A DNA stretch of 64,000 nt from a virus, in the IMG/VR virus record IMGVR_UViG_3300031963_000037, positions 1-64,000 of that record; one strand, 5' to 3'. A program made the translations under genes and the position numbers. Every line of letters starts with the position of its first letter. Position 1 is the stretch's first letter. Shown piece by piece: positions 50,658 through 59,403 of the stretch. The notes under the pieces were generated by a model. That model saw nothing but the letters and a program-made list of their open reading frames with translations, was not told the origin of the DNA and did no database searches.

Positions 50658-52992
50658 AAATATAATAATATATCCTGATTATGCGTTTCCCACGGTCGAA
50701 TTCGTTGATTCTGGCTCAACCTCAACATATTTGAAGCTTGAAGACGATTCACCACTACTACATTTGCATTGGACAGATAATAGTAATATTGTTTATCTTG
50801 CTTGGAGAAGTGATAAACCTTCATTTGTAACTTACAATAGTAACCTCAAGATAACAACTAGTTTAAAAAATTCAGCAGGAACACTTATCAACTCTACAGG
50901 ATGGGTTGGTAATAGAGAACCAACTGGTGCTCAAGGTAGTATTGGTTTTCAAGGGGGACAAGGTGCTCAAGGAAATCAAGGTTCCCAGGGAGTGACAGGT
51001 GGTCAAGGTGCTCAAGGTTCACAAGGGGGTCAAGGAGCACAAGGTCCAACAGGGGCTCAAGGTATTACTGGCTCACAAGGTTCCCAAGGTGCTGTAGGTC
51101 CACAAGGCGCACAAGGTGGTCAAGGTGCTCAGGGTGCAATAGGTGCACAAGGCGATACTGGTTCTCAGGGTTCACAAGGAGGTCAAGGTGCTCAAGGTGC
51201 CACAGGTTCACAGGGAGCGGTCGGTTCTCAGGGTTCACAAGGTGGACAAGGTGCTCAAGGGCCGGTAGGGTCACAAGGTGCTACAGGTTCTCAGGGTTCA
51301 CAAGGAGGTCAAGGTGCTCAAGGTGCCACAGGTTCTCAGGGAGCGGTTGGTTCCCAAGGGTCACAAGGAGGTCAAGGAGCACAAGGACCAGTTGGGTCAC
51401 AAGGAGCTACAGGTTCCCAAGGTTCACAGGGAGGACAAGGAGCTCAAGGTGGACAAGGTTCACAAGGTGCCATAGGTTCACAAGGTTCACAAGGTGGACA
51501 GGGAGCTCAGGGTCCCGTTGGTTCAGCAGGAGCCACAGGTTCCCAAGGTTCACAAGGTGGACAGGGAGCTCAAGGGCCAGTAGGTGCACAAGGGGCCACG
51601 GGCTCACAAGGTTCGCAGGGAGGCCAAGGAGCACAAGGTCCAGTAGGTTCTGCGGGTGCCACAGGTTCCCAAGGCTCACAGGGTGGACAAGGAGCTCAAG
51701 GAGCGCAAGGTTCGGGTGGTAATCAAGGAGCTCAAGGACCAACAGGTGGACAAGGAGCTCAAGGAGGACAAGGTTCTCAAGGTGGTAAGGGTGCTACAGG
51801 ACCAACAGGTGGACAAGGAGCTCAAGGAGCGCAAGGTTCGGGTGGTAATCAAGGAGCACAAGGACCAACAGGTGGACAAGGAGCTCAAGGAGGACAAGGT
51901 TCACAAGGTGCCAAAGGTGGTCAAGGTTCACAAGGTGGACAGGGAGCACAAGGAGCACAGGGGCCTGTAGGTGCCACAGGTTCACAAGGTTCTCAAGGAG
52001 GACAAGGTGCTCAAGGAGCACAAGGTGGTAAAGGTAACCAAGGAGCTCAGGGACCAACAGGAGGACAAGGTGCGCAAGGAGCTCAAGGCCCAGGAGGAGC
52101 CCAAGGAGCACAAGGACCGGCAGGAGGACAAGGTGCGCAAGGAGCTCAAGGTGGTAAAGGTAACCAAGGAGCACAAGGACCGGCAGGAGGACAAGGTGCG
52201 CAAGGAGCTCAAGGCAGTGGTGGAAACCAAGGAGCCCAAGGTTCACAGGGAGGACAAGGTTCTCAAGGTGGTGGTGGTGCAACAGGAGCTCAAGGAGCTC
52301 AAGGTTCTCAAGGTGGACAAGGTGCTCAGGGTCCTGGCGGAGCACAAGGTGCTCAGGGTCCTGGCGGACCAACGGGTAACCGAGGTCCACAGGGAGCTCA
52401 AGGTCACACAGGACCTCCTGGTGGAGGAGGTGGAACTGGTTCTCAAGGAGCCCAAGGTCCATCACAAGGTAATGGAAACCAAGGTGCACAAGGTGCTCAA
52501 GGTCCTGGAGGACCAACCGGTCCTACGGGTAATCAAGGTGCTCAAGGGACTGGTGGTGGAACAGGAGGAACAGGTCCACAAGGTGCTCAAGGTGGAGGTG
52601 GTGGAACTGGTCCACAAGGTGGCACAGGACCAACAGGGGCACAAGGTGCATCAGGTGCACCTGGACCATCGGATTTAAGGTTCAAAACTAATATCAGACC
52701 AATTACAGATAGTTTGGACAAAATATTAAAGACTAGAGGTGTTTCCTACCATCTAATAAAAGATGATGAAAGACCCGAGTTACTTCAGATAGGTTTTATT
52801 GCACAAGAGTTGCAGTTGGTATTTCCTGAACTCGTTTATGAAGACCCAGAAACCACAATGTTATCAATAAGATTTGAAACGATTATATCAGCTTGTTTAG
52901 AGGCAATCAAAGAACAATCCACCCTTTTAGATTTCCATGAAAGGAAATTAGAAAAATTGGAAATGTTAGCAAGCGGAAAAAAAGGGATTTAA
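50650..52992 (+). CDS. Collagen-like fibre with S74 chaperone (third of three)
   Basis: The 780-residue protein begins at a GTG (50650) that overlaps the previous stop by 8 bp; [20 protein letters not shown] matches the N-terminal style of the second fibre (IIYP). The shaft (about 93-672) uses [20 protein letters not shown] units. The S74 end runs from SDLRFKTN (near 673), with [16 protein letters not shown]. It has no separate tip domain. Its stop lies within the terminator hairpin. Three paralogues with different shafts and ends may form alternative or hetero-fibres. Confidence 0.85.
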   Translation: MSENIIIYPDYAFPTVEFVDSGSTSTYLKLEDDSPLLHLHWTDNSNIVYLAWRSDKPSFVTYNSNLKITTSLKNSAGTLINSTGWVGNREPTGAQGSIGFQGGQGAQGNQGSQGVTGGQGAQGSQGGQGAQGPTGAQGITGSQGSQGAVGPQGAQGGQGAQGAIGAQGDTGSQGSQGGQGAQGATGSQGAVGSQGSQGGQGAQGPVGSQGATGSQGSQGGQGAQGATGSQGAVGSQGSQGGQGAQGPVGSQGATGSQGSQGGQGAQGGQGSQGAIGSQGSQGGQGAQGPVGSAGATGSQGSQGGQGAQGPVGAQGATGSQGSQGGQGAQGPVGSAGATGSQGSQGGQGAQGAQGSGGNQGAQGPTGGQGAQGGQGSQGGKGATGPTGGQGAQGAQGSGGNQGAQGPTGGQGAQGGQGSQGAKGGQGSQGGQGAQGAQGPVGATGSQGSQGGQGAQGAQGGKGNQGAQGPTGGQGAQGAQGPGGAQGAQGPAGGQGAQGAQGGKGNQGAQGPAGGQGAQGAQGSGGNQGAQGSQGGQGSQGGGGATGAQGAQGSQGGQGAQGPGGAQGAQGPGGPTGNRGPQGAQGHTGPPGGGGGTGSQGAQGPSQGNGNQGAQGAQGPGGPTGPTGNQGAQGTGGGTGGTGPQGAQGGGGGTGPQGGTGPTGAQGASGAPGPSDLRFKTNIRPITDSLDKILKTRGVSYHLIKDDERPELLQIGFIAQELQLVFPELVYEDPETTMLSIRFETIISACLEAIKEQSTLLDFHERKLEKLEMLASGKKGI
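50926..52665 (+). repeat. Collagen-like Gly-x-y coding repeat
   Basis: Blocks of about 81-99 bp encoding [20 protein letters not shown] recur six or more times between 51160 and 51700, then give way to [20 protein letters not shown] blocks. Confidence 0.85.
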
Positions 52993-53009
52993 AAATCCCT
53001 TTTTTTTAT
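52979..53009. terminator. bidirectional intrinsic terminator
   Basis: AAAAAGGGATTT (52979-52990) pairs with AAATCCCTTTTT (52993-53004) and is flanked by T and A runs. It overlaps the stop codon of the third fibre gene and abuts the stop of the convergent minus-strand gene. Confidence 0.9.
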
Positions 53010-53857
53010 TTATAGTTTTTGTTGATAATGTCTCTAATCTCGAAAGTTGTATTGTAGAACATACTTAGGAACTTTTTCCATATTTCAGGATTAAATTTCT
53101 TAATCAATTCGACATAGTGTAAATAATATGGTTCCTCACCTCTTTCAGGAAGTAAGTCCGCCAAATGGGGCATATCTGCGGTCAGATTCTTAAGAACTTT
53201 GAATGAATCTTGTCCTACGTGTTCGTCATTGATTCTGAAAAGAATGTCTTGACTGAGCTTATTTAATGGCTCACCCTTGGCAAAATAGTTGAGAATATTT
53301 TTCAAAGACTTATCCAAAATCTCTTTGTTTTCAATTTTTCTTAATCTTTTTGCTCTTCTTTCAAATTCTCTTACAAGACCTTCCAAGAACTCATTTGATA
53401 TCGCAAAGAATTCTATTGGATGACCCCAATACTTTTCATCAGACTTTTCATCATAGCTCAACATATATTTTGGAGACCAAGAACTACTTTGAGTTGGGTC
53501 ACTGGCGTGTATCATCTCATGATAGATTGTAAGATAAAGATTTTTCTTAGATTCGTAATATTTTGGATTTACCTCGATATAAATGTCTGCGGGGTCATAA
53601 GATTTACTCGGTTTAGTTCCCATAAATCCCAAGTATTTCAATCTTGGATTAACAATCACTTTTACCAAACCGTCAACACCATTTGCAGTTTTGAAGGGGA
53701 TAACATCAACAACCTCTTTCTTATTACCGTAATTTTTGTTTCGGTCATTCCAAAGGTTTTCTACGACCGAATTAATTTTTTGTAGTAATTCAGGTGTGAA
53801 TTTATATCTTTTAGCTTCAGATAAAATATCGGATAATATGTTGATGAATTTAGGCAT
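53006..53857 (-). CDS. Zincin-type metallopeptidase (HEMIH), putative packaged protein
   Basis: The 283-residue protein has YHEMIHASDP (near 112-121), a HExxH zinc site, and later YWGHPIEFFAISNEF, which could supply the third ligand. The N-terminus MPKFINILSDILSEAK ends in L-S-E like a T4 capsid-targeting peptide. The family is not identified; I recall similar HExxH plus GHPIEFFA pairs in other phage proteins. It may be cargo or a virion maturation enzyme. It overlaps the next upstream gene by 8 bp. Confidence 0.7.
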   Translation of the reverse strand: MPKFINILSDILSEAKRYKFTPELLQKINSVVENLWNDRNKNYGNKKEVVDVIPFKTANGVDGLVKVIVNPRLKYLGFMGTKPSKSYDPADIYIEVNPKYYESKKNLYLTIYHEMIHASDPTQSSSWSPKYMLSYDEKSDEKYWGHPIEFFAISNEFLEGLVREFERRAKRLRKIENKEILDKSLKNILNYFAKGEPLNKLSQDILFRINDEHVGQDSFKVLKNLTADMPHLADLLPERGEEPYYLHYVELIKKFNPEIWKKFLSMFYNTTFEIRDIINKNYK

Positions 53858-54632
53858 TCAAATCAGTCCTCCAATCTATGTTTATTTTATTAGGTTTGAT
53901 TTTACCTGTATAAGAATCAAATACTTGTTTGAAAGGTAATTGAGCTTGTTTGATGTTTTTGATTCTTGTCATGTTATCTCCTATCCCTGTAGATAAATAG
54001 GCTTGAATCTCATCATCTACCACATTTTCTCCATATCCCATACCAGTTATTTTTCTTGCTACCGATTCTCTTACATTTGGCTCGAGTCTTTCTATGTTTT
54101 TCATTTGTTTGTTCTTATAAATTGGAGATGAAAACCAAAGACCATGTGCTACTTCGTGAAAAATAAGTGAAGGGTCTTCACCATTACTTTGGTCAATACC
54201 AATTAAATAGAAATCCTCTCCACCTACTAACGTTCTAATCGTATCTATTACACTAAACATTATCAAATCATAAAAATTTACGTCTGGAATAACTTTCATA
54301 CAAGATTCAATTGAGTTACAAGGGATATTATAACCTGCCCAATCTTCATGATAAGAGAAATAATCTTTCTTGGTCTTTTTCTTGTAATGTTTCACGTAGT
54401 CATACCATTTGAAACCTTTTCCTCTAAATGTCTCGGAATCTGACTCATAAAACTCCTGATACCTCATAAAAACTCTTGCTCTTAATTTGTCGTCTTTGAT
54501 GACAAGAGCAAAAATCTTTGGATACATCTCGAAAAGTTCTATTTGGGATAAAATATTTTTGATGTTTGGTGGAGGAGTTTTTCTTGGAGTAAAGCCTCTT
54601 TGTTCAACTAATATGTATTTTACGTAAGCCAT
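53850..54632 (-). CDS. Second zincin-type metallopeptidase (HEVAH)
   Basis: The 260-residue protein has LIFHEVAHGLWFSSP (near 156-170) and, about 45 residues later, VVDDEIQAYLSTG, where the Glu likely completes a gluzincin-like site. Its start MAYVKYILVEQRG carries L-V-E at residue 10. It is different in sequence from the adjacent peptidase apart from the HExxH core and the start motif. Two peptidases in a row with the same type of leader suggest linked roles, for example in a packaged set. Confidence 0.7.
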   Translation of the reverse strand: MAYVKYILVEQRGFTPRKTPPPNIKNILSQIELFEMYPKIFALVIKDDKLRARVFMRYQEFYESDSETFRGKGFKWYDYVKHYKKKTKKDYFSYHEDWAGYNIPCNSIESCMKVIPDVNFYDLIMFSVIDTIRTLVGGEDFYLIGIDQSNGEDPSLIFHEVAHGLWFSSPIYKNKQMKNIERLEPNVRESVARKITGMGYGENVVDDEIQAYLSTGIGDNMTRIKNIKQAQLPFKQVFDSYTGKIKPNKINIDWRTDLNA

Positions 54633-55642
54633 TAAAAATAATCAGAAAATATTTCATTTATGTTTTTGTCAAGCAATCTTGAGTCAGGGTAATCAGGAAA
54701 CCACAATCTGAGACAATCCTTTTCTTCCCTAATTATTTCTATAAAACTTCCATGGTAATCAAGTGTTCCTGAATTTCCATAACCTTTGTTAGAATGTAAA
54801 AAATCATTCACGATACCTTCGAAATCATATATTGGTATTTTGAATTTTTCAACCACAGTTTCTTTTTTGTATGGGTGGGGAACATTTATCCATTGTTTTT
54901 TTTCGGTGTTGAAATATTCATCCAATTTATTGAAAATGCTATTATATACCTCACTTTCGTAAGCAGAATTATATGAATTAGAATGAACAGAGTATAAATC
55001 AGATTTTACATCGGCAAGCTCATCTTTTAGTAAACTATTCATGGACTCCTCATCGTCGATTATTCTCGTCACATTTTCTGAATCTATAGTCCAATAATTT
55101 TCATGTCCTTGCTCAGTGGCTATTAACTCCATTTCTTCCGTATCAGGACTCAACTGTTGACCTGATAATTCTTTAACAATCCTTTCTTTAAAAATTTCTA
55201 AATTCTCTTTGGTTAGTTCTTCAATGACATCTCTGTAAACATCATCGGTTGTGTCCCAATAAGGTTCGAAAACATCCTCACCAACTAAAATACTTTCAAT
55301 TGTATCTCTACTCGGACCGTCTCTTCTATCATCACAAAATAAAATTGCTAAATCAACTCTGTCACCTTGCCAATAAACATCTTTACCTTCTATTACAACA
55401 TCAGATAAAATCTCATTCATCCATTTGTAATATTTTTCTCTATCATTATCGTATAACCACAAAAGATATTCATTTTGCCAATCTTCGGAACCCGCAGCAT
55501 TCTTCGGGTCGATTTCACCCATCAAACCTCTTTTCTTCAACACATTGAACCATGTTTCATAATCACCAAAATATTTTTTTACATCCAAGTCATTATTATT
55601 GAATGATTCCAAGAAACCACGTATAGAATATTCATTTTCCAT
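54632..55642 (-). CDS. Unknown acidic protein upstream of the peptidases
   Basis: Start chosen at 55642 (MENEYSIRGFLESFNNND, 336 residues), because a longer frame reaching 55669 would begin inside the terminator hairpin. The protein is Asp/Glu-rich with Trp/Tyr, no enzymatic motif and a DYHGSFIEIIREEKDCLRLW segment near the end. It is joined to the second peptidase by TAATG. The upstream TATTTATA box (55647-55654, minus) fits the late set. An inhibitor, carrier or structural role is possible; no evidence decides. Confidence 0.6.
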   Translation of the reverse strand: MENEYSIRGFLESFNNNDLDVKKYFGDYETWFNVLKKRGLMGEIDPKNAAGSEDWQNEYLLWLYDNDREKYYKWMNEILSDVVIEGKDVYWQGDRVDLAILFCDDRRDGPSRDTIESILVGEDVFEPYWDTTDDVYRDVIEELTKENLEIFKERIVKELSGQQLSPDTEEMELIATEQGHENYWTIDSENVTRIIDDEESMNSLLKDELADVKSDLYSVHSNSYNSAYESEVYNSIFNKLDEYFNTEKKQWINVPHPYKKETVVEKFKIPIYDFEGIVNDFLHSNKGYGNSGTLDYHGSFIEIIREEKDCLRLWFPDYPDSRLLDKNINEIFSDYF

Positions 55643-55646
55643 ATCA

Positions 55647-55654
55647 TATAAATA
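55647..55654 (-). promoter_or_regulatory. TATTTATA motif before the minus-strand peptidase operon
   Basis: Reads TATTTATA on the minus strand, 4 nt before the ATG at 55642, directly after the terminator hairpin. Confidence 0.4.
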
Positions 55655-55660
55655 CAAAAA

Positions 55661-55690
55661 AAGGGACAAATTTTGTCCCTTGAATTATTT
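55661..55690. terminator. bidirectional intrinsic terminator
   Basis: AAGGGACAA (55661-55669) and TTGTCCCTT (55673-55681) form a 9-bp stem with an ATT loop and A/T runs on both sides. It follows the small minus-strand gene ending at 55709. Confidence 0.8.
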
Positions 55691-55708
55691 TTTTGTGAAG
55701 TGGACATA

Positions 55709-55888
55709 TTAGTCCCTAATGTATCCGTTAGTTTGTCCTTTGTTGGTGTTATAATATTTTTCAACAGTTTTTTTAACTGTTTCTTTCAATTCTTGATTTT
55801 TGGTCATAATTGTTTTTTGAACTGCCTCTTGAGCTAGCTTTTGAGCTTCAGGCGAGGTATTCTGTTTGTTTTTACATCCGCATCCCAT
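55709..55888 (-). CDS. Small protein MGCGCKNKQ, CxC type
   Basis: This 59-residue minus-strand gene begins MGCGCKNKQNTSPEAQKLAQ and continues as a charged helix to NGYIRD. It fills an otherwise empty gap between a terminator and a palindromic promoter-like box, with both in the right places. The N-terminal CGC could bind metal or lipid. To my recollection, MGCGC-type small proteins are seen among structural genes of large phages; their role is unknown. Confidence 0.65.
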   Translation of the reverse strand: MGCGCKNKQNTSPEAQKLAQEAVQKTIMTKNQELKETVKKTVEKYYNTNKGQTNGYIRD

Positions 55889-55910
55889 GGTAAAAAGATT
55901 TTTTAGTTTT

Positions 55911-55924
55911 TATTTATATAAATA
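55911..55924. promoter_or_regulatory. Palindrome TATTTATATAAATA between divergent genes
   Basis: Identical to 45577-45590. It lies 22 nt upstream of the minus-strand ATG at 55888 and 51 nt upstream of the plus-strand ATG at 55976, so it could drive either. Confidence 0.5.
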
Positions 55925-55955
55925 TTACTTCCAACCAATTATAATTAAAAAAAGA

Positions 55956-55963
55956 TATTTATT
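55956..55963 (+). promoter_or_regulatory. TATTTATT motif, candidate late promoter
   Basis: The motif lies 12 nt upstream of the ATG at 55976. Confidence 0.4.
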
Positions 55964-55975
55964 AAAGAAAACTTG

Positions 55976-57736
55976 ATGAAAATTTTAGAATTAATATTAG
56001 AAAACAAATCAGAAGAACTCAAAGCTAAGTATGGAACGAAATTTTCTGAGGAGCAATTGAAAAAAATCATTGATAACGTTCCTCAAAAATTTTGGGATTG
56101 GGTTGCCAAAAACTTTGAGGTGATGAACTTTGAATCTAACTTTCAAGACTTAGTCAGAAAACTTAGAGAATTTGATAAGATTTCATCAAACCTACCTAAA
56201 ACTGATATTAATTCATATAAAAGTGTTTCCGAACTCAGTGATGAATTACAAAAATATGCGAACAGACCAAGAAGAGATTATAAACAAGTTGAGGGTGGTA
56301 AAGTTGTTTTCGATGATGGAAGATTTTTTGTTGTGAATCCTCAAACACATCAGGCTTCATGCTATTACGGTAAAGGAACAAAGTGGTGCACCGTGGCAAG
56401 TTCAGACCACCAATTCAATTATTATAACACAGAGGGTAAATTGTTTTATATTTTAGATAGAAGTGCTGATTCATCTGACCCATTCTACAAAGTAGCCTTG
56501 CTCAACAAATTTGACGGTAACAAAAGTTTTTTCACGGCCACAGACCAACAAACAAATATATATCCTGCTCATGTGGGCACCGCTAAATACAATGAGATAA
56601 TTAATCAGATAACTGAATACATGAACTCAGAGTATTCTGAACAAATAAAGATTTTTAATGACAAAGAAGCCGCGAAAAAAGAAAAAGAGAGACAAGAAGC
56701 ACTAAGACAAGCAAGAATATTAAGGCAAATGAGAGACGATGCTGAGGAGAGAAGGATGGAAAATGAATGGGCTCTTGGTCCCGATTGTCCTGAAGAGGGT
56801 TTGAAAGCCCACGCCCTTTTAGATTGGTTGGTTGACACAAGTGACGTTTCAGCGTTGACAAATGAGGACAGAATAGAAATTCAGAGACTTAAAGATGAAA
56901 TCGAGAGACTTAAAAACCAATACGATAATAGTGAGGAAGTAGAAACAGACATTTTAGACGAAATCAGTGACTTAGAGGATGAGTTGAATGAATTAGAGGA
57001 AAAAATTGATGTATACAACATAATACCCACAGGAGAGTATTATGATTGCACGGAATTTGAGGTAATAGATGCAGGTTTGAGTGATAGAAAATATGCGGTG
57101 GGAACGGAGGGTGAAATGCAATCAAGTTGTGAGGAAAGGGTGGATTCATTAATTGACGATATTGGTTATGGCGGTTTCAGTAGTGGGTTTGCGAGAGGTT
57201 TCATTGACGATGAACAAGTCGCGGACTATGCAAGAGACTACTTAGGGGACGATGTATATCAAAATCCTGAGGTTTATTTGGATGAAAGTGAGAGACAATT
57301 ATCTTCCAAACAAAAAGAAGAAATCGAAATTCTCAAAATGAGAATAAAAAGAACCGAAGTAGAAATTGAGAGATTTGAGGAACTAATTGGGGACGGGGGA
57401 GATGATGATTCGATTCAAGATAAAATAGATGAACTAAGTGAATTGATAGTAGAATATCAGGATGAAATCGATGATATTGAGAACGACCCTGATGGAGAAT
57501 TCCCTGATGATTTGGTTGAAGAAAAAGTTGATGAATTAGTTGATGATGTTATGAGAGACCCCGAAGGTTTTTTAAATGAGCATGGGATTGACTGGGAACA
57601 ATTTATAGACAAAGATGAATTTATACAAGGGGTGATAGATGCTGATGGATTTGGGCAAACACTTAATTCTTACGATGGGAATGCTGATGAGGTGAAAATT
57701 CAAGACCAATGGTTTTACGTAATGAGAATTGATTAA
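55976..57736 (+). CDS. WCT-domain protein with acidic coiled-coil tail, putative packaged protein
   Basis: Start chosen at the ATG at 55976 (MKILELILENKSEELKAKYG, 586 residues); the frame also has a TTG just before it. The leader ends I-L-E at residue 9. A domain at about 105-205 contains VVFDDGRFFVVNPQTHQ and CYYGKGTKWCTVASS followed by GKLFYILDR, matching the domain of the gene at 39774. The rest is a long, very acidic, partly coiled-coil region (about 215-570). The WCT domain's activity is unknown to me. The shared leader and domain link two separate loci. Confidence 0.6.
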   Translation: MKILELILENKSEELKAKYGTKFSEEQLKKIIDNVPQKFWDWVAKNFEVMNFESNFQDLVRKLREFDKISSNLPKTDINSYKSVSELSDELQKYANRPRRDYKQVEGGKVVFDDGRFFVVNPQTHQASCYYGKGTKWCTVASSDHQFNYYNTEGKLFYILDRSADSSDPFYKVALLNKFDGNKSFFTATDQQTNIYPAHVGTAKYNEIINQITEYMNSEYSEQIKIFNDKEAAKKEKERQEALRQARILRQMRDDAEERRMENEWALGPDCPEEGLKAHALLDWLVDTSDVSALTNEDRIEIQRLKDEIERLKNQYDNSEEVETDILDEISDLEDELNELEEKIDVYNIIPTGEYYDCTEFEVIDAGLSDRKYAVGTEGEMQSSCEERVDSLIDDIGYGGFSSGFARGFIDDEQVADYARDYLGDDVYQNPEVYLDESERQLSSKQKEEIEILKMRIKRTEVEIERFEELIGDGGDDDSIQDKIDELSELIVEYQDEIDDIENDPDGEFPDDLVEEKVDELVDDVMRDPEGFLNEHGIDWEQFIDKDEFIQGVIDADGFGQTLNSYDGNADEVKIQDQWFYVMRID

Positions 57737-57758
57737 TAGTTATAATAAATTATCTTTT
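57729..57758 (+). promoter_or_regulatory. Bacteroidota-type promoter (TTG, 19 nt, TATCTTTT)
   Basis: TTG at 57729-57731, 19 nt, then TATCTTTT (one mismatch) at 57751-57758, ending 4 nt before the ATG at 57763. Confidence 0.45.
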
Positions 57759-57762
57759 TGTT

Positions 57763-58542
57763 ATGGCTAGACAAAAGAAACAACCGTTCAGATTGAAGCC
57801 CGATTGGATGTTGAAAAAACCTGTTGACTTCGAATACAACAAATATACTTTATTGGATTACCTTCAGAAGTGCGAAAACAATTTCAACAATCTACAAATT
57901 TATCCTGACTTTGTAGAACTTTCACTTCATTTGGCTAACATACAATCACTTGTCAAAGAAAATAGGTTACTACTTACAAATAAGACATTCGAGTCATGTG
58001 ATGATGAGATTCTTCTTAAAGAATTGGTTCAAAAAAAACCAAGACAATTAAGTGATTCTGAATCCAATGAACTTGACAAGACAATCAAATATTCTGGTAA
58101 CAAATTATTTGACGCCTTCAATATGGCTAAGTCAATTTGGAACATGGCTTACGACCACATGGACCTCAGTCTCAAAAGAAATAAAAATAATTTAGCCGCG
58201 GGGAAGGGGTATGTTTACTATTTCAAAAAATCCTTGAATGAAATTTTCATTTGGGAATATGAAATAAAAAAACCCGAGAACGAGAATTTCAATAGTAAAA
58301 TTTATTTAAACCTCATATACAACACATTACCAAGTGATGTAACGTTGAACTCAATTATAGAAACCTTCTCAACTTGGAATGAAGAAGAACATTTTAAAGA
58401 TTTACCTATTTTTGAATTGAAGTCCACGAATGATTTCCCAATGGAGGAAACTTTCTTACCCATAATGAAAAGAAAAATAATGGCATACGTTTTTCAGATT
58501 GTTAATTTAGAAAAAATAAATAATTTTGACTCTGAACTATAA
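57763..58542 (+). CDS. Unknown phage protein
   Basis: The 259-residue protein starts MARQKKQPFRLKPDWMLKKP and is mostly helical, with a middle segment GNKLFDAFNMAKSIWNMAYD. There are no catalytic motifs or membrane helices. It begins a run of small genes, under its own host-type promoter. No family is assigned. Confidence 0.65.
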   Translation: MARQKKQPFRLKPDWMLKKPVDFEYNKYTLLDYLQKCENNFNNLQIYPDFVELSLHLANIQSLVKENRLLLTNKTFESCDDEILLKELVQKKPRQLSDSESNELDKTIKYSGNKLFDAFNMAKSIWNMAYDHMDLSLKRNKNNLAAGKGYVYYFKKSLNEIFIWEYEIKKPENENFNSKIYLNLIYNTLPSDVTLNSIIETFSTWNEEEHFKDLPIFELKSTNDFPMEETFLPIMKRKIMAYVFQIVNLEKINNFDSEL

Positions 58543-58556
58543 AATTATTATTTTTG
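58524..58556 (+). promoter_or_regulatory. Bacteroidota-type promoter (TTTTG, 20 nt, TATTTTTG)
   Basis: TTTTG ends at 58528 and TATTTTTG spans 58549-58556 after 20 nt. The -7 box ends 4 nt before the ATG at 58561. Confidence 0.6.
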
Positions 58557-58560
58557 TTTT

Positions 58561-58773
58561 ATGGGATTCAACAAAAGAATTATTTCAGCTGAATACACAT
58601 TGAAAGCACTTGAAAACAATAGTCTTAAAGATTATTATGGAAAAAGTGATATGTTAATTTTTGAAGATGAACTGAGTTCAAAAGTTTATGAATATTACAA
58701 AAGTGGAAAAAACGAAAAAGAAATTCTATTAACTATAAAAAACATGGAGGAAAAAACCAATGAAGTGTATTAA
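58561..58773 (+). CDS. Small unknown protein
   Basis: The 70-residue protein is charged and helical (SSKVYEYYKSGKNEKEILLT). It overlaps the next gene by 14 bp and has a near-perfect promoter ending 4 nt before its ATG. No family is recognised. Confidence 0.6.
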   Translation: MGFNKRIISAEYTLKALENNSLKDYYGKSDMLIFEDELSSKVYEYYKSGKNEKEILLTIKNMEEKTNEVY

Positions 58774-58993
58774 AGCTTTAAAAGCATCGAAAGACGTTGA
58801 GGTCGGTGACATCAAAAGAGTTGATGACAAAACCGCTTACAACATGGTTGGGAGTATGTGGGCATATATTCCCAAATCAGAATGGAAACTTGTAAACCGT
58901 AAAACTAAAACTACAGAGCAAGTAACCGAACAAGTAGAAAAGAAACCCTACAAGAAGGGTCAAAAATCTGAAAAACATAAAAACAAACAATAA
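58760..58993 (+). CDS. Small basic protein
   Basis: The 77-residue protein has a beta-like first half (VGDIKRVDDKTAYNMVGSMW) and a Lys-rich tail (KKPYKKGQKSEKHKNKQ) typical of disordered nucleic-acid-binding ends. It overlaps the next gene by one base (TAATG). The function is unknown. Confidence 0.6.
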   Translation: MKCIKALKASKDVEVGDIKRVDDKTAYNMVGSMWAYIPKSEWKLVNRKTKTTEQVTEQVEKKPYKKGQKSEKHKNKQ

Positions 58994-59208
58994 TGGGAAA
59001 CGTTAAGAATCATTTAATCGAAATGCTTCGTTTAGAAGCTGAAGCACAAAAAGCCAAAGCATTACTTACTTTGGAATTGTTATCAAATCATGCATCAGGA
59101 ATTGGAGACCACTCTACAGGAGATTTCTATAAAAATGCTGAAGAAGCACTCCAAATGTTGGTGGATGCCGATGATAAATTAGAAACATTACAAAAATACT
59201 TTTTATAA
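58993..59208 (+). CDS. Small helical protein
   Basis: The 71-residue protein has Ala/Leu-rich helices (LEAEAQKAKALLTLELLSNH) and ends LETLQKYFL. No motif is recognised. It starts on the last base of the previous stop and ends one base before the next gene. Confidence 0.6.
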   Translation: MGNVKNHLIEMLRLEAEAQKAKALLTLELLSNHASGIGDHSTGDFYKNAEEALQMLVDADDKLETLQKYFL

Positions 59209-59209
59209 T

Positions 59210-59398
59210 ATGAAAAGATTCACAATCGTAGGTGTGAGAACTATTGATGAATATGTCACCTACACCGTTGAAGCCGAGACTGAAGATGAGGCAATCGAAA
59301 TGGTTGAGAGTGGTGAGATTGATGACAATGACGACCATTGGCAAAAAGAAACATCAGGAGGTGAAGACTTTCACGTTCAAAACGTAGAAGAAATTTAA
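59210..59398 (+). CDS. Small acidic protein, DpnD/PcfM-like
   Basis: The 62-residue protein starts MKRFTIVGVRTIDEYVTYTV, then EAETEDEAIEMVESGEIDDN, a pattern like short DpnD/PcfM-type proteins in which an AEsEEEAi helix follows a beta hairpin. The function of that family is unknown. The assignment is tentative. Confidence 0.5.
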   Translation: MKRFTIVGVRTIDEYVTYTVEAETEDEAIEMVESGEIDDNDDHWQKETSGGEDFHVQNVEEI

Positions 59399-59403
59399 TT
59401 ACA

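Noticed and set aside
45892-52665. Regular DNA repeats that could be taken for a CRISPR array
   Set aside because: Repeats are in-frame Gly-x-y codons of variable length without spacers of constant size and lie within coding frames.
55643-55669. Longer start of the acidic protein at 55669
   Set aside because: It would begin inside the terminator hairpin; 55642 follows the promoter-like box.
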